The notes: generated by a model not told the origin, from the letters alone. Shown: positions 20,998 through 32,740, counted from the first letter of the stretch. The stretch is DNA of 64,000 bases from Vombatus ursinus (GCF_900497805.2 NW_020954585.1:44005256-44069255); one strand, 5' to 3'. Numbers and translations: made by a program.

Positions 20998-21809
20998 TGT
21001 AACAATGGTTATCTGGCCTCCACTGCCTAAAGGTCAAGTGTGTTACATTTCACTTTTCTCCCAGGGTTCTCTTGTAACTCCTCAGGGAATTGGGGTGGCA
21101 GGAGGAATCTCTCATCCCTGCCACTGGTTCAAACCACCACTAATTGTATTCCTTCATTTTATGGGTCTAAGCACCCCAGTTTATTTAACCACTTACCAGT
21201 CAGATTAGCTTTTACAAAGGAATATTTACTTCAAAGATATAACCAGGGCAAATGTACAAATATTCTCACATACACACATACCTCTGAGGAATATTGATTC
21301 CTCCTATAGAGACCACTTCTGTCTCTGGGGAAAAAAGGGGGATTAAATTCACAGCTTAGCTTGGTTCCTACATAGCATTAGTCTCACCAAGTTCCAAAAG
21401 TTCCCTCCCCTCCCCATTTTGTTCCCTGCCCATCTGGTTGCAACATTTAGCCTAGAATCCTGGGCTCCAAGGTCTCTATGGCTCTAGCTTCCAGCTTGAG
21501 AACTCCATTTCTTGCACCTAGAACTGTAAAGACAAATGAAAACAGGCCAAAACCCTAAGCCTGTTTCTCAAGGCCATCGGGTCTGAGGGAGAAGGCCTCT
21601 TTCCCCTCACCACATAGTATCCGTGGAGTACCTGCCGTGAGTGAATGAGTCCTTCACCCCTGGATGCTGGAGAAAGAGAGGGTGAGAATACCTCAGTCAG
21701 ACCAACTTAAAGATGCAGACAGCTCTGACTAGCCTGCTACCATCCATGTGATAGGGTGATATAGAATGTTCACCACGTGCCATTTCTCAGGTCTCACAGG
21801 TTCCTGACA
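20998..21809 (-). mobile_element. LTR-like repeat, first copy (fossil)
   Basis: About 0.8 kb homologous along its length to 54920-55765. Shared blocks include 'agattagcttttacaaagg', 'cacagcttagcttggttcct' and 'gttgcaacatttagcc'. On the minus strand an AAATAAA signal lies mid-element, which fits an old solitary LTR, though no internal retroviral region was seen. Family unassigned and strongly diverged. Confidence 0.4.
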
Positions 21810-21837
21810 TCTCCTATATGGGTGTCACTATTTTAGA

Positions 21838-23150
21838 TTGTTTGGCCATGTTCCAAATCCTTGTTATCTCTGGAGAGGAGAAGAGTTCATTACCAAACAA
21901 GGGATAGAGAGAAGCTCACAAAAACTGGACAATTTTGATAGTAAAGTATTTAAGAGTTTTTGCACAAGTAAAACCAATTCAGTTAAAATTGGAAGGAAAA
22001 TAGGTAACAGGGAAAATCTTTGCAGCATGTTTCTCTAATAAAGATTTTATGTCACATACACACACACACTAAAGATTTCACATCCAAGATACACACGTTT
22101 GTATTATATATATACATACATACGTTATGCATGTAATATATATATTCAAATTTATGAGAACAGCCATTCCCCAGTAGACATATCATCAAAGGATAGATTC
22201 AAAGGAAAATTTCTAAGGTACCAAAAACCATGTGAAAAAAAATACTTCAAGTCACTAACTAGAAAAATGCAAATAAAAGCAACTCTGAGGTTCTATTGAA
22301 TGACCATCAGATCGGCAAAACTGATGAAAAAGGAAAATAACAATTTTTGGAAGAGCCCTGGGAAAACAGGAACACCAATACATTGTACAATACCAGTACA
22401 TTGTTGGTTAAGTTGTGAAGTGTTCTAGTCATTCTGGAAAGCAGCTTGGAAGCATGACCCCCAAAGTTACTGAATTATTCAAACCTTCTGAACCAGTGAT
22501 GCCACTATTGCGCCTATATCTCAAAGAGATCAAAGAAAGAAGAAGAGGATATATATTTTTAAAAATACTTATAGCACCTCTTTTGTATAATAAAAAACTA
22601 GAAATTAAGGACTTACTTATCAGTTGGGAAATGGCATATGAATGTAATGGAACACTATTGTGCTGTAGGAAATGACAAAAGGGAAAATTTCAGAGAATAC
22701 AGAGGAAATTTAGATGAAATGATGCAAAGTGAAAGAAGCAGAAATGTACACAATAACAATAACATTGTATAAAAAAACTTTGAAAGACTTGAAAATTCTG
22801 ATTAATACAATGACCAATCATGAAAAAACAACTTTGAAAGACTAAAGAACTCTGATCAACACAATGACCAACCATAATTCCAGAGGATCCATGATGAAGC
22901 CTAACAGGGAGGTGATGGACTCAAGATGCAGAATATGAAACATGTCCAATGTGGGGATTTGTTTCATTTAACTATACATATTTGTTACAAGGGCTTTCTC
23001 TTTCCTCTTCTTTCTTCCTTCTTTCCTTTCTTTCTTTGTTTCTTTCTTTCTTTTTCAGTTTAGGGGTGGAGGAGGAGGGAGAGGGGGAGCTAGGGATGAG
23101 TTAGCCAAAAAAAAAGAAAGGCCAAAAAAAGGTCACTGAAGCATCTATAT
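21838..23150 (+). mobile_element. Old L1 fragment (ORF2 end and 3' UTR)
   Basis: Decayed ORF2 pieces such as 'ESLTRKMQIKATLRFY' (22250s) and 'MAYECNGTLLCCRK' (about 22630-22675). A 54-bp tandem duplication lies at 22777-22874 and a CT-rich tract near 22990-23050. Many breaks. Confidence 0.65.
22777..22874. repeat. Two-unit tandem duplication, 54-bp period
   Basis: 'actttgaaagact' opens both units (22777 and 22831), and both carry an 'acaatgaccaa' segment. It lies within the old L1. Confidence 0.75.
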
Positions 23151-23800
23151 TTTTTAAAATTATATTATATTATATTTTATTTTTCTGAAACATTCTTTTT
23201 TAAGTTCACAGAAGACAAAAGAAGGAAGGCCCCAAGAATCATAGGCAAGCAGAAGAGCTTTGAAAGTTATACACTGAATTCATTATGTATTTTAAAAGAA
23301 AAATGTACATAATAGAGATTCAAAGTTGCATGCACTAGCCTCTCTGTTTCACTATGTATCTGGAAATGCTCATTTTATTTGTTGTTTATTAAGTTCAGAA
23401 TATTTTTTTTTAAAGAACATATCCCTCTTCTAGCTGAAGCCTTCTTTGCTCTACCTTTTGATTCACTGGGAGAGAGGTATCCAAGGAAGTCAAAAATAAT
23501 ATTCTTCGGAAAATAAAGAGTTACTATTTGGAGGCTGGTAAACAGCTGTCCTCTAATTACCCTGGGGACAGATAATAAGAAACAATCTTAAATTGGCACC
23601 TGAAAAAATTGAGATTAGCTATAAGGAAACATTATAACTTTTTGACAGGGAGAATAATTTAATATTGGAATGAGATTAAAAAAATTTTTTTTAAATTGAA
23701 ATATTTTATTTTGACAAAGCAGGGATATTCCAACAAATATACAACTCCCCTCTTCCCTAATTAACCCTGTCCCAAACTCATGAAAAAACCCTGAAAGTAG
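23151..23800. other. AT-rich, no repeat recognised
   Basis: Holds TTATA-rich runs near 23155-23185. No gene signal. Confidence 0.35.
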
Positions 23801-23807
23801 GCAAAAG

Positions 23808-24047
23808 AATGATTGTTCAGTCTTGTACACGTCTTTGTGACCCAATTTGGGGTTTTCTTAACAAAGATTCCGGAGCAGTTTGTCATCTCCTTCTCCAGCT
23901 CATTTGCAGATGAATAACTGAGGCAAACAGAGTGAAGTGACTTGCCCAGAGTCATACAGCTAGTAAGTGTCTGAGGCCAAACTTGAACTCAGGTCTTTTG
24001 AACTGGATAGAGTCTGGCATTCCATACACTGCGCCACCTACCTGCCA
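23808..24047 (-). mobile_element. MAR1-type SINE
   Basis: RTE-type tail 'gattgttcagtcttgtacac' at left and head 'gcgccacctacctgcca' at right. Confidence 0.8.
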
Positions 24048-24679
24048 TATGTGTCACTTTCCATTTTTGTAGTTTAGTCTTTTGTTGCTGTTGTTTTTTG
24101 TCAAGTGAGGTATAGCGAGTAGAGAAATGCCTTTAGAATTGGGTAAACCTGGGCTCAAGCCTTTCTCAGTCTCTTCTCTACCCCCTCTAACCCTTGTCCT
24201 TCACTTCTAGTGCCTTCCCTTCTGAGATTACTTCCCATTTACTCTACATCTATCTTGCACATACCTAGTTATTTTCATGTCGTTTCCCCCATTTGTTACA
24301 ATGAAATAAAGAAACTGAGTTTTACCCAGACAACAGATTTACTCAGCAAGATGTGCAGTTGCAAAACAAAACAAATTGGGCCCGAGGCTCTCAGTAGTAC
24401 AAGAGGCCCTGAACCCTGGTTTCTATATGGTTCGTATACAATCTGGAGAGAGTGATAAACAGGATATAAGGATTAAGCCATTTTGTTTCTTATTGGTACA
24501 GAGGATAGGAGACACTCAGGTGAGAGGTAGAAGAGTATTCTTTTTGGGGGGTGACAGTAGGGAAGGGGAGTGAACTTGTACAATCTCCAAAATCAGGTGA
24601 CTTACAATGGAGTCGAAACCTAACTTCACAAAATGTTGATTAAAAAACAAAATGGAGTTACTTATGCAATTTTTCATGT
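24048..24679. other. No gene or repeat recognised
   Basis: Ordinary mixed-composition DNA with short open frames only. Confidence 0.35.
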
Positions 24680-25045
24680 AACAATTAGAATGTGAACTCT
24701 TTGCTGGCAGAGACTGCCAGTCAATCAGTCAGTCAGTCAGTGAACAGACATTTATTAAGTACTTAATATATGCCAGGTGTGACACTGTGCAAAACACTAG
24801 AGTTACAAAGACAACAGAGGGGTTCCCTGCTCTCAAGGAGTTTATATTCTAATGGAGGAGACAAAATACAAATAATTGTGTATATACAAGATAATCTATT
24901 ATAAGCTAAATATAATACCAGAGGTAAGGAAATGGCGTTGAGGGGATGGAGAGACTAGTGAAACTGTTTTTAATCTTTCTTTATGTCCCAAGCACTCAGC
25001 ACAGTGCTCTGCACATAGTTGACTGATTGACTTATTATCACTTTA
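24680..25045 (+). mobile_element. L2 3' end interrupted by a reversed L2 3' end
   Basis: Outer plus-strand parts: 'gaatgtgaactctttgctgg' (24688) and 'ctcagcacagtgctctgcac' (about 24990). The inner block, about 24725-24955, is the complement of another L2 3' end ('catttattaagtacttaat', 'tctcaaggagtttatattct'). Confidence 0.5.
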
Positions 25046-25076
25046 TACAAATTTTCCCATTTTTAAAAACTATTCA

Positions 25077-25235
25077 GGGGCAGGTAGGTGGCTCAGTGGA
25101 TAGAGCATCGGCCCTGAATTCAGGAGAACCTGAGTTCAAATCCGGCCTCCGACACATAACACTTACTAGCTATGTGACCCTGGGCAAGTCACTTAACCCT
25201 ATTGCCTAGCCAAAAAAAACCAAAACAAAACCTCA
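25077..25235 (+). mobile_element. CORE-SINE with target duplication
   Basis: Complete copy. Duplication aaaaactattca at 25065-25076 and 25236-25247. Confidence 0.9.
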
Positions 25236-25247
25236 AAAAACTATTCA

Positions 25248-25480
25248 TATGCTCATATGCTTAGTACCTTGTACAATGATATTCCATTGCATTCATATAC
25301 ATAATTTGTTCAGCCATTCTCTGATCATTCTGGACATAACAACTCCAGCTTTTTGCTATTACAAAGAGTACAGCTATGAATATATTTGCACATGTGGGTC
25401 CTTTCTTGCTGTCATTGACCTCCTTGAGGTACAAATTTAGTAGCAGGATCTCTGAGTCAAAGGGTACAAATAATTTAGGA
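25248..25480 (-). mobile_element. L1 ORF2 fragment, older
   Basis: 'atattccattgcattcata', 'ttgttcagccattctctgat' and 'cacatgtgggtcctttctt' are the complement of the ORF2 tail. Diverged. Confidence 0.6.
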
Positions 25481-26029
25481 ACCTTTAATTCACAATGAAG
25501 TTATTGAGGAAATCTAGAAGGTGCTTTCATTTGTTGTTATTGTTATTATTTTTAATAGAGGCCTTTAATTAGCACCTGTGTTGATTTTGTCTGGTATAGT
25601 AGTTAGAGACTTGGTTGGATACAAGGGAATTGGAAAAAAAAAAAAGACTTTGCGAGGTTCTTTTAAGCCCTATAAGAAAATTCATATTATCAACCAAATC
25701 TGCCCATCGCTGAAAAATTTTACTTTGTTTTTCCTATGTTAAAGTCTTTGTACTTTAGTTTGACCCAATTAAGGCACCATGGGAATCTCCTCAGTGATCT
25801 CTGCATCAGTTGTTGGAACCTTTTCCCACTGTCAGTCATACCCTGCTCCTCTGTAGGCAATAGTGATCTTAGATGGCCAGGAGAGTTCTCTAAGGTCCTC
25901 ACCAACATTAAAATTCTATGATTACATGGTTTTAAGTAAGGCCTAAACAGTCAGAGCTCTACACTGGAAACTGCAAAGAAGAGAGAATGAAATTGTACAA
26001 AATGAAGGAATAAATATGGTACTGAAATC
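25481..26029. other. No gene or repeat recognised
   Basis: Overlapping 60-codon open frames on both strands near 25720-25920 have no motif. Confidence 0.35.
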
Positions 26030-26175
26030 TATCAACCAATTAGCATTTATTAAGCACCTACTACATGCTAGGCACTGGAGATAAAAAAAATGAGACAGTA
26101 CTTGGCTTCAGGGAGCTTATGTTCTATCAGGAAAAATAAATCAACAACTATTTATTAAGCTCCTGCTATGCAAAA
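26030..26175 (-). mobile_element. L2 3' end
   Basis: 'catttattaagcacctacta' and 'ttcagggagcttatgttcta', with a second 'tttattaagctcctgctatg' at the right. Confidence 0.6.
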
Positions 26176-26185
26176 GTAAGATGAA

Positions 26186-26400
26186 ATAGTCATATAGAGA
26201 ACCAACCTCAAAACCAGGAAGACCTGGGTTCAAGTTCTGTCTCTGACACATACTGGCTGTGTGACCCTAGGCAAATCACTCCTCTCACTGCTCTAGGCAA
26301 CTTTTTAAGAGTATAAATTTCAGAGAAGGTGCTGACCTAAATCGGTAGAGGGAGTTTCCTCACATGGGAGTTCCCAATGAAATCACATATCTAATCCTTA
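26186..26400 (+). mobile_element. CORE-SINE, third type
   Basis: 'gacctgggttcaagttctgt', 'tgtgtgaccctaggcaaatc', 'ggtgctgacctaaatcgg' and 'tagagggagtttcctcac'. Confidence 0.65.
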
Positions 26401-26454
26401 TCACTATCCCCATTCCTATACCATGGAGCAGGTATTCTGCTAGGAGTGTTAGTA

Positions 26455-26635
26455 TAGAAAGGTGGCTTAGCCTAATGGATAGAGGGCTGGCCTTACAGGC
26501 AAGAAGACCTTGTATTCTATCAGTGCCCCAGGCAATCCTCTAAAACTATTGCTTACAGAGAGATTTACAGATTTCCCATACTGGAAATTCCTTGCAAAGA
26601 TGAAATCACAGAACTAAACTTCCCTTTGCAACTCC
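26455..26635 (+). mobile_element. CORE-SINE, third type, internally deleted
   Basis: Head 'ggtggcttagcctaatggat' then jumps to the tail 'cagtgccccaggcaatcctc'. The CORE segment is missing. Confidence 0.55.
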
Positions 26636-26646
26636 CAAAAGGAAGT

Positions 26647-26884
26647 TAGTTGTTGGTGTTGAGTTGTGTCCAACTCCTTGTGACCCTATTTGGGGTTTTC
26701 TTGGCAGATACTGGAGTAGTTTGCTATTTCTTTCTCCAGTTCATTTTACAGATGAGAAAACTGAGGCAAACAGGGTAAAGTGATTTGCTCAGGATCACAC
26801 AGCTAGTGTCTAAGGCTGGATTTGAACTCATGTCTTCCTAACTCTAGGCCAAGCACTTTATCTACCTTGCCACCTAGATGTCCA
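26647..26884 (-). mobile_element. MAR1-type SINE
   Basis: 'gagttgtgtccaactccttg' (RTE tail) through 'gccacctagatgtcc' (head). Confidence 0.8.
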
Positions 26885-27354
26885 AACCAAGTTGGAATAT
26901 ACCACAAAGAAAGGGAAGGGGGGGGGGAAGTAGTATTTCAAAAAGAGTTAAGAGTTGACATTTTTTAGGAAAGAGAAAAAGTTGATTCCAAAATTGTATT
27001 TGATGTAGATTAATTACTTATTGAAGTAACAGCCAGCTATTTTTCATTACAGTTCATTATTAGGAACAACATAAAAGAACAGCAAAGCAGGGAGAGGTGC
27101 CTAAGGGATCCCTTAGGAAACATTGCAGATGCTGGCTTAACTTCTCTCCCTTCCCCTCAGTGGACTGCCATTGTTTTCTGAAAATGATTTCCGAATGGAG
27201 GATGGACATTAGATGAGGTAATGTGTCTCTTTGCTTTTAATTTTAGGTGAAAATTTTTAGGGAAGAAAAGATGAGTCTCTGGAGGTTTCCTGTGATTTTT
27301 TTCTCATTTTATTTAATTTTCATTTTGTAAAGGTTTCCATGCCTTTTACTTATT
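26885..27354. other. No gene or repeat recognised
   Basis: Contains a G9 run near 26920-26928. No gene signal. Confidence 0.35.
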
Positions 27355-27845
27355 TATATTTTTTAAAGTTTTATTGATGTCTTTTGTTTTTACACCACAA
27401 TCATTTCCCAATATGCCTCAACCATATTGAACCCTTCCTTGTAACAAAGAAAAGCAATTAAGCAAACCCAACTGAGCTTAATAGCTTATGCAACATTCTG
27501 CACCCTTTGTCTCCCTCATCTCTGCCAAGAAGAGGGAAGTGTGCATTCATCAAGGACAGATGGTCATTACAATGACCAATGATAAATAAAACAGCAGCCA
27601 CTTAGAGTTATTTTGGTTTACATTACTGTAGTCATTGTCATCTTAGTAATAGACAGTCCTCCCGGTTCTGCTTACTTCACTTTGCATCAAGCCATGTCTT
27701 TCCATGTTTCTCTGATTTCTCAAGTTTGTTGTTTCTTACTTGGGCAACAATATTCCATTATATTCATATACTATTCGTGCCCTTTATATTTTGTTAAAAC
27801 ATTGTCTTTGGCATGTCCCCAGCTGTTTCTAGTTCCCCCAAGTCC
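27355..27845 (-). mobile_element. L1 3' end, older subfamily
   Basis: 'ttttattgatgtcttttgtt', 'ggttctgcttacttcacttt' and 'acaatattccattatattc' are the complement of an L1 3' UTR and ORF2 end related to that at 49489. Confidence 0.65.
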
Positions 27846-28685
27846 TTTAGAAAAGTAAAAGTGAAGCTTGGAGGTAAGAGTATTGGGAACAGGACCAAAA
27901 GGATTCAATTTAGGAAGTAGGCCAGGATCTTACCTGTACTTCATCTGGCTTTGTTACATGATTTGAAACAAATCAAGTCTTTGCCTCTTCCTCTGAAAAA
28001 CGTTAATAATATGACTAGGCACTGTCTTTAGAAAGCTGAAATCAGGATCCCTGTGTTACCATACGTCAAAATGCTTTGAGATCACCAGAAAGAAAGCATT
28101 TTGTTTGATAGCCAGTTGTGGCAAGTTCCATCCTGCCATGGGCTTTTTTTTTACTGACCAAAAAAGGCCTCTTTTGGCAGGACAGACTGTATAGACTTGC
28201 AGAGGTAGAGCCAAGTCCTAATTGATCTACAGTGGTAGGCCCTCATTGACAACTGATGACCCTACCTGGAAACTTGGGGAGGTATTTTTTTTGGTAGTAG
28301 TTGTTCTTTTGGTTTACTTTCATCTGCCTGTGTCCAAAAAGCCCTGAAATATAATGTAGACAAAGCTACTTAATTTGGGGAAAGACTAATCAAGGTTAAT
28401 GAAAGTTTGGAAAAACAGAATTTTCTTTTATTGCTTTCTAGAACATAAAGTAACAAACTAAGTGCTAACAAAGTGATCCTCCTAAAGGTCCTTTTCACTA
28501 ATACAAAAGGCCTTTGTAATTAGCAACATTATTACTATTCCAACAAAAGGGCTGAATCCTTATAAATGATCAATAAGACAAAAGTAAGTTTCAGCCTAAC
28601 TCAAATTGAATAAAAATGAAATTCTAATTACCAGAGTTAAAACAAATGAGGCTTTTACTGTATTTAATGGCTACTTTTAAAATGA
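27846..28685. other. Largely non-repetitive stretch
   Basis: No recognised repeat over about 0.8 kb and no exon-like frame. Confidence 0.4.
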
Positions 28686-28925
28686 GGGAAGCAGCTAGGT
28701 GGCTCAGTAGACAGAGCACAGGACTTCAAATCTGAAAGACCTGAATTCAAATGTTACTTTAGACCCTAGTTTCATGGCCCTGAGCAAGTCACTTACCTGT
28801 CCGCATCAGTTTCCTCATCTGTAAAATGAGAGTAATAAATAATAGCACTTGCCTCCCAAGATTGTTGTGAGGATCAAATTAAAGCACTATATAAATGCTA
28901 GTTAATATGATGATGATTATTATAC
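28686..28925 (+). mobile_element. THER-type SINE (marsupial head, MIR-like tail)
   Basis: Head 'gcagctaggtggctcagtag', then 'cagtttcctcatctgtaaaa' and 'gattgttgtgaggatcaaat'. Confidence 0.75.
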
Positions 28926-28990
28926 TAAATAATCACTCTGGTTCATCATACAATCATTCAAAATAATAAAAGGACCTTCAGTACACTATT

Positions 28991-29185
28991 TTGTTATTCA
29001 GTCATTTTTCAGTTGTGTCTGACCCCATTTGGAGTTTTCTTGGTAAAGATACTACAGTGGTTTGCCATTTCCTTTTGCTCCTCATTTTACAGATGAGGAA
29101 ACTGAGGCAAACAGAGTTAAGTGACTTGCCCAGAGTCATGCAGCTAGTAAGTGTCTGAGGCTGGACTGGAACTCAGGAAGATGGG
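28991..29185 (-). mobile_element. MAR1-type SINE, 5'-truncated, with target duplication
   Basis: Perfect 13-bp duplication tcagtacactatt at 28978-28990 and 29186-29198. The SINE head is absent. Confidence 0.85.
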
Positions 29186-29439
29186 TCAGTACACTATTCA
29201 AATCTGTAAAATATTTCTTGGCCTGCATTGGATTGTAAGCATTTGAGAATGAGTCCAAGAGCTGGTTCAAAAGTTTATTGACTCAATGAAGGGTTATTAT
29301 CTGGGTCATTCATAGCTCAAATAGAGAAACTATGCTTCTCTTAATACTTTGAAGGAGCAATGATTTCATAGGTATGAGGGAGGACTCACTCTCTCTATTG
29401 ATGCATATCAATATCCTTACCTGCCTTTTCATCCTAAAT

Positions 29440-29700
29440 AATTGTTATTCACATTTTCCCACAAATTCTCCATATAAAAGAATCTAACCAGTGTGCTAGA
29501 AGCCTTCCTCTTATGGGCTGGTAATTTTAATACCATTTGGGCTATACATCTTTTGTCTTTCATTCTCAGTACATTACTGGCCCATCTTCTTTTCCCATCA
29601 TATATATCCTCAATAATGTCCTTCATTCTACTTCTTGCAAAATGTTGGTGGCATATGAGAGCCTCCTTATGCCCAGCACATGTCTCCATCTCATTGTCTT
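29440..29700 (-). mobile_element. RTE-like LINE, ORF C-terminal fragment
   Basis: The minus strand encodes 'KRRWASNVLRMKDKRCIAQM' and then 'LPAHKRKAS', like the 'RRWAGHVLRMKDNRW...RDVKRP' stretch at the C-terminus of RTE-type and related LINE proteins. Both ends are missing. It is distinct from the BovB piece at 11761. Confidence 0.5.
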
Positions 29701-29783
29701 TTGGTTATTTGTCATCTTAATTCTTCTGACACCTTTTGCAATCTAAATCCGTTCTATATTTCCAGGCTGATTAAACATTATTC

Positions 29784-30318
29784 TCTCAATTGGAAGTCAA
29801 AGGGACGCCCATCAATTGAGAAATGGCTAAACAAGCTGTGGTATATGATTATAATGGAATATTATTATACTATAAGAAATGACAAGCAGGATGATTTCAG
29901 AAAAACCTGGAAAGACTTACATAAACTGATGCCTAGTGAAATGAACAGAACAGGCGAACATTGTAATCAGTAACAGCAATGTTGGTTGATGAAGAACTGT
30001 GAATGACTTTGCTATTCTCAGCAATACAATGATCTGAGACAATCCCAAAGGACTAATGATGAAGCATACTATCTGCCTTCAGAGACAGAACTGATATTGA
30101 CTGAATACAGACTGAAGCATGCTATTTTGCACTTTCCTTCATTTTTTCTTTTATTTGAGTCTTCTTGTAGAGAAAATGACTAATATGGAAATGTTTTACA
30201 TAATTCTACATGTATAACCTATATCTGATTGCTTGCATTCTTGGAGAGGGGAGAGGGGAAGGAGAGAGAAAAGGATAGAATTTGGAACTCAAAACATTAA
30301 ATATGTTTAAAAAATTGA
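29784..30318 (+). mobile_element. 5'-truncated L1 (ORF2 end and 3' UTR)
   Basis: Encodes 'NWKSKGRPSIEKWLNKLWYM' and 'MEYYYTIRNDKQDDF', then a 3' UTR ending in A-rich sequence. Confidence 0.75.
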
Positions 30319-30399
30319 AAAAAAAATTACTAATCACAAATAGCTAAGACATGGAGGAAAAAATTATTCTCTCTCATATTCTAACTACCCACTCTAGTC

Positions 30400-30740
30400 A
30401 AACTGATGCACTTGTCCCCTGTATCTGACATTCCATCTCTGGCCATTGTTTCTTTGCACAGAAGTCCCTCATACCTGAAATGTTCTTGCTCCTCAGTTTC
30501 ATCTCTTGGAAGCTCCATCTTTCTTCAAGGCCAAGCTCAAGTGCCATTTTATTCAAGAGGCCTTTCTTGACGCCCCCCCCCCCCCAGCCATTAGTGCCCA
30601 CTCCACATTCCCAATCCTGCGTAGTTATTCTGTGTTTACTTACGTATAAACAGTCATCGTATTCCTCAATAGAATAAAAGCTCTTTGAGGGAAGACATTG
30701 TCTTATTTTTGTGCTTCTATCCCCACCTAGCACAATCCCT
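30400..30740 (+). mobile_element. L2 3' portion
   Basis: 'gcatctcttggaagctc'-like text (30500s: 'ctcttggaagctccatcttt'), 'caagtgccattttattcaag' and 'aaaagctctttgagggaaga' follow the order of the L2 ORF2 end and 3' UTR. A C13 run lies at 30573-30585. Confidence 0.6.
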
Positions 30741-30773
30741 ATGCGAGGTTTTGTTTTGTTTTGTTTTGTTTTT

Positions 30774-30990
30774 GTCCCAGACCTGTAATTTCCTTGGCTT
30801 AGGAGGTTCACCATGAGGAATTCCCTCTAACAACAGAGCTCTGCCACTTGGATATAATCTTAGAGAATTACCTGGGACCACTAACAGCGTTAAGTGACTA
30901 GCCTAGGGTCCCACAGCAGTAGGTGTCAGAAGGAGGACTTGACTGGGTCTTTCTGACTCCTGACTATTGATTTTGCCAGATTATATCTCA
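30774..30990 (-). mobile_element. CORE-SINE, third type
   Basis: 'agacctgtaatttccttggc', 'gaggaattccctctaac' and 'gttaagtgactagcctaggg' are the complement of the family's tail and core. A (GTTTT)n tract, 30750-30773, precedes it. Confidence 0.5.
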
Positions 30991-31393
30991 GTGACCTGCT
31001 GTGCTATAGAATATAGTCAATCCTCAGCTTTCACAGGGGGTAACATTCCTAGAAAATGGCATGAAAGTCAAAAATGCAAATATCAATACATTGAACCCAT
31101 AGGAAATAAAAAAGGGATGACCAATGACCACCAAAAACTGTAATCTTTCACTAGAGATTGCTGAAAATACACTTTCTGCATACAAATATTTATAACAAAA
31201 CATTAATTCTGATAATATACACTATTCCTACCTCAGTAACCATGAAATAACTCATAAAATGCAGTTCATAAAATAAAATTGATAACATGCAAAACATTTT
31301 TTCTTAATAGTAATTCCCTAGAATTCTGTGCCCTTTTGTGCTAACATCTCAATTAAAAAACAATGCTGATTTCTGACAATATTCACTTTTCTT

Positions 31394-31403
31394 TTATATA
31401 TAT

Positions 31404-31438
<35 letters not shown>

Positions 31439-31466
31439 CACATATATATATACATATATATATATT
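31394..31466. repeat. TA/TATACA microsatellite
   Basis: Alternating ta with interspersed tgtg and cata units, at the tail of the SINE that follows. Confidence 0.85.
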
Positions 31467-31606
31467 TGCTTTTTGGTGAGGCAATTGGGGTTAAGTGACT
31501 TGCCCAGGGTCACTTAACTAGTGTCAAATGTCTGAGGCTGGATTTGAACTCAGGTCCTCCTGAATCCAAGGCCGGAGCTCTATCCACCGTGCCATCTAGC
31601 TACCCC
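31467..31606 (-). mobile_element. CORE-SINE inside the Tigger element
   Basis: 'ggtgaggcaattggggttaa' through 'gccatctagctacccc'. Confidence 0.85.
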
Positions 31607-31646
31607 TTTGCTTTTCATAACACATGAAACCTACAGTACCATAAAT

Positions 31647-31902
31647 TTGTTGTTGTTGAGTCATTTTTTAGTCATGTCTGACTCTTTGTGACCCTATTTG
31701 GGGTTTTCTTGGCAAACATACTGGAATGGTTTGCTGTTTCCTTCTCCAGCTCATTTTACAGATGAGAAACTGAGGCAAACAGGGTTAAATGACTTGCCCA
31801 GGGTCACACAGCTAGTAAATGTCTGAGGCCAAATTTGAACTCAGTAAGAGGAGTCTTTCTGACTTCAGGCCTGGCACTCTATCCACTGCACCATCTAGCT
31901 GA
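31647..31902 (-). mobile_element. MAR1-type SINE inside the Tigger element
   Basis: 'gttgttgttgagtcattttt' (tail) through 'gcaccatctagctgac' (head). Confidence 0.85.
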
Positions 31903-32689
31903 CACTGTGATTACTGTACATCAAATAAAATTCTTGAAACTAAAACATTTTTTAAGCTGAATCTCACCTTCCACTGTATCAGACAGTGATATGAGAATGT
32001 TATACTATATACCGTACTGCTGTAAACCTCTGGGCCACCATCTGAAAACCAAGGATGAGGCTGCTAGGACTTTAGTCACTGCTGTTGGAAGACTGGAGGC
32101 TAGTGAGGTCTTGACATAACCTCCAATAGTCATAGATGTGGATACATTACAGCTGGTGGCATAGAGATCTTGAAGGACACACCAGCTTGAAATATTTAAA
32201 AAAAAAAAAGAAATATTTTCCTCCTTTTTATGGATTTTGTAGACTGGTTAACACTAAAATCTCCACCAATAGCAGCTGCAGAAATTCTGTCTTGAAGTTT
32301 GTCTAATATTTTTATTTTCTCATTACGCAGCATCGTTGGCTTTGCATGCTTGGGCTTAGAGCCTAAAGGACTCATTCTTTGGGGGAATAATTGCAATATA
32401 AAACTTGAGTTTTAAAGGGAAACGATGAAAATATGCAATGAATGCACAGGAAGCTCTTTACTCTACAATGGTAGGGTAAAGAAGACCAGTGAAGCACCTA
32501 ACAGGATACCAGCTGCTCCACAAACTTGTGTGCATTGCGCTTCTCATTTTTTTTCTGCTTTACATAGCCGGGAATGTGTGTGGTTACCAATACAAAAGTG
32601 AAAATGAGGTTACTAAAAAAGTCACAAATGCTTGAAGTCATGAAAGTTAAACACATGAATACTGAGGACTGACTGTATATACTACACTA

Positions 32690-32740
32690 TATAGTATATG
32701 TATATATGCATCTATATGTATAGTATATATTTCTACTACA
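32690..32740. repeat. TATA-rich simple repeat
   Basis: Imperfect 'tatagtatatgtatata' units just past the Tigger end. Confidence 0.65.

Larger units (their letters stand above)
31014..32675 (-). mobile_element. Tigger/pogo-like DNA transposon
   Basis: The ends are inverted repeats: left 'tagtcaatcctcag' (31014) and right 'ctgaggactgactg' (ends 32675), each next to a TA target. At 32396-32196 the minus strand encodes 'MLRNEKIKILDKLQDRISAA' and 'SVNQSTKSIKRRK', like the psq/CENP-B-type helix-turn-helix at the N-terminus of Tigger transposases. The DDD catalytic domain is absent, so the copy is internally deleted. Two SINEs and a microsatellite lie inside. Confidence 0.7.

Noticed and set aside
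30398-30814. A 138-codon minus-strand open frame
   Set aside because: It is antisense to L2 sequence and crosses a C-run and a GTTTT repeat.
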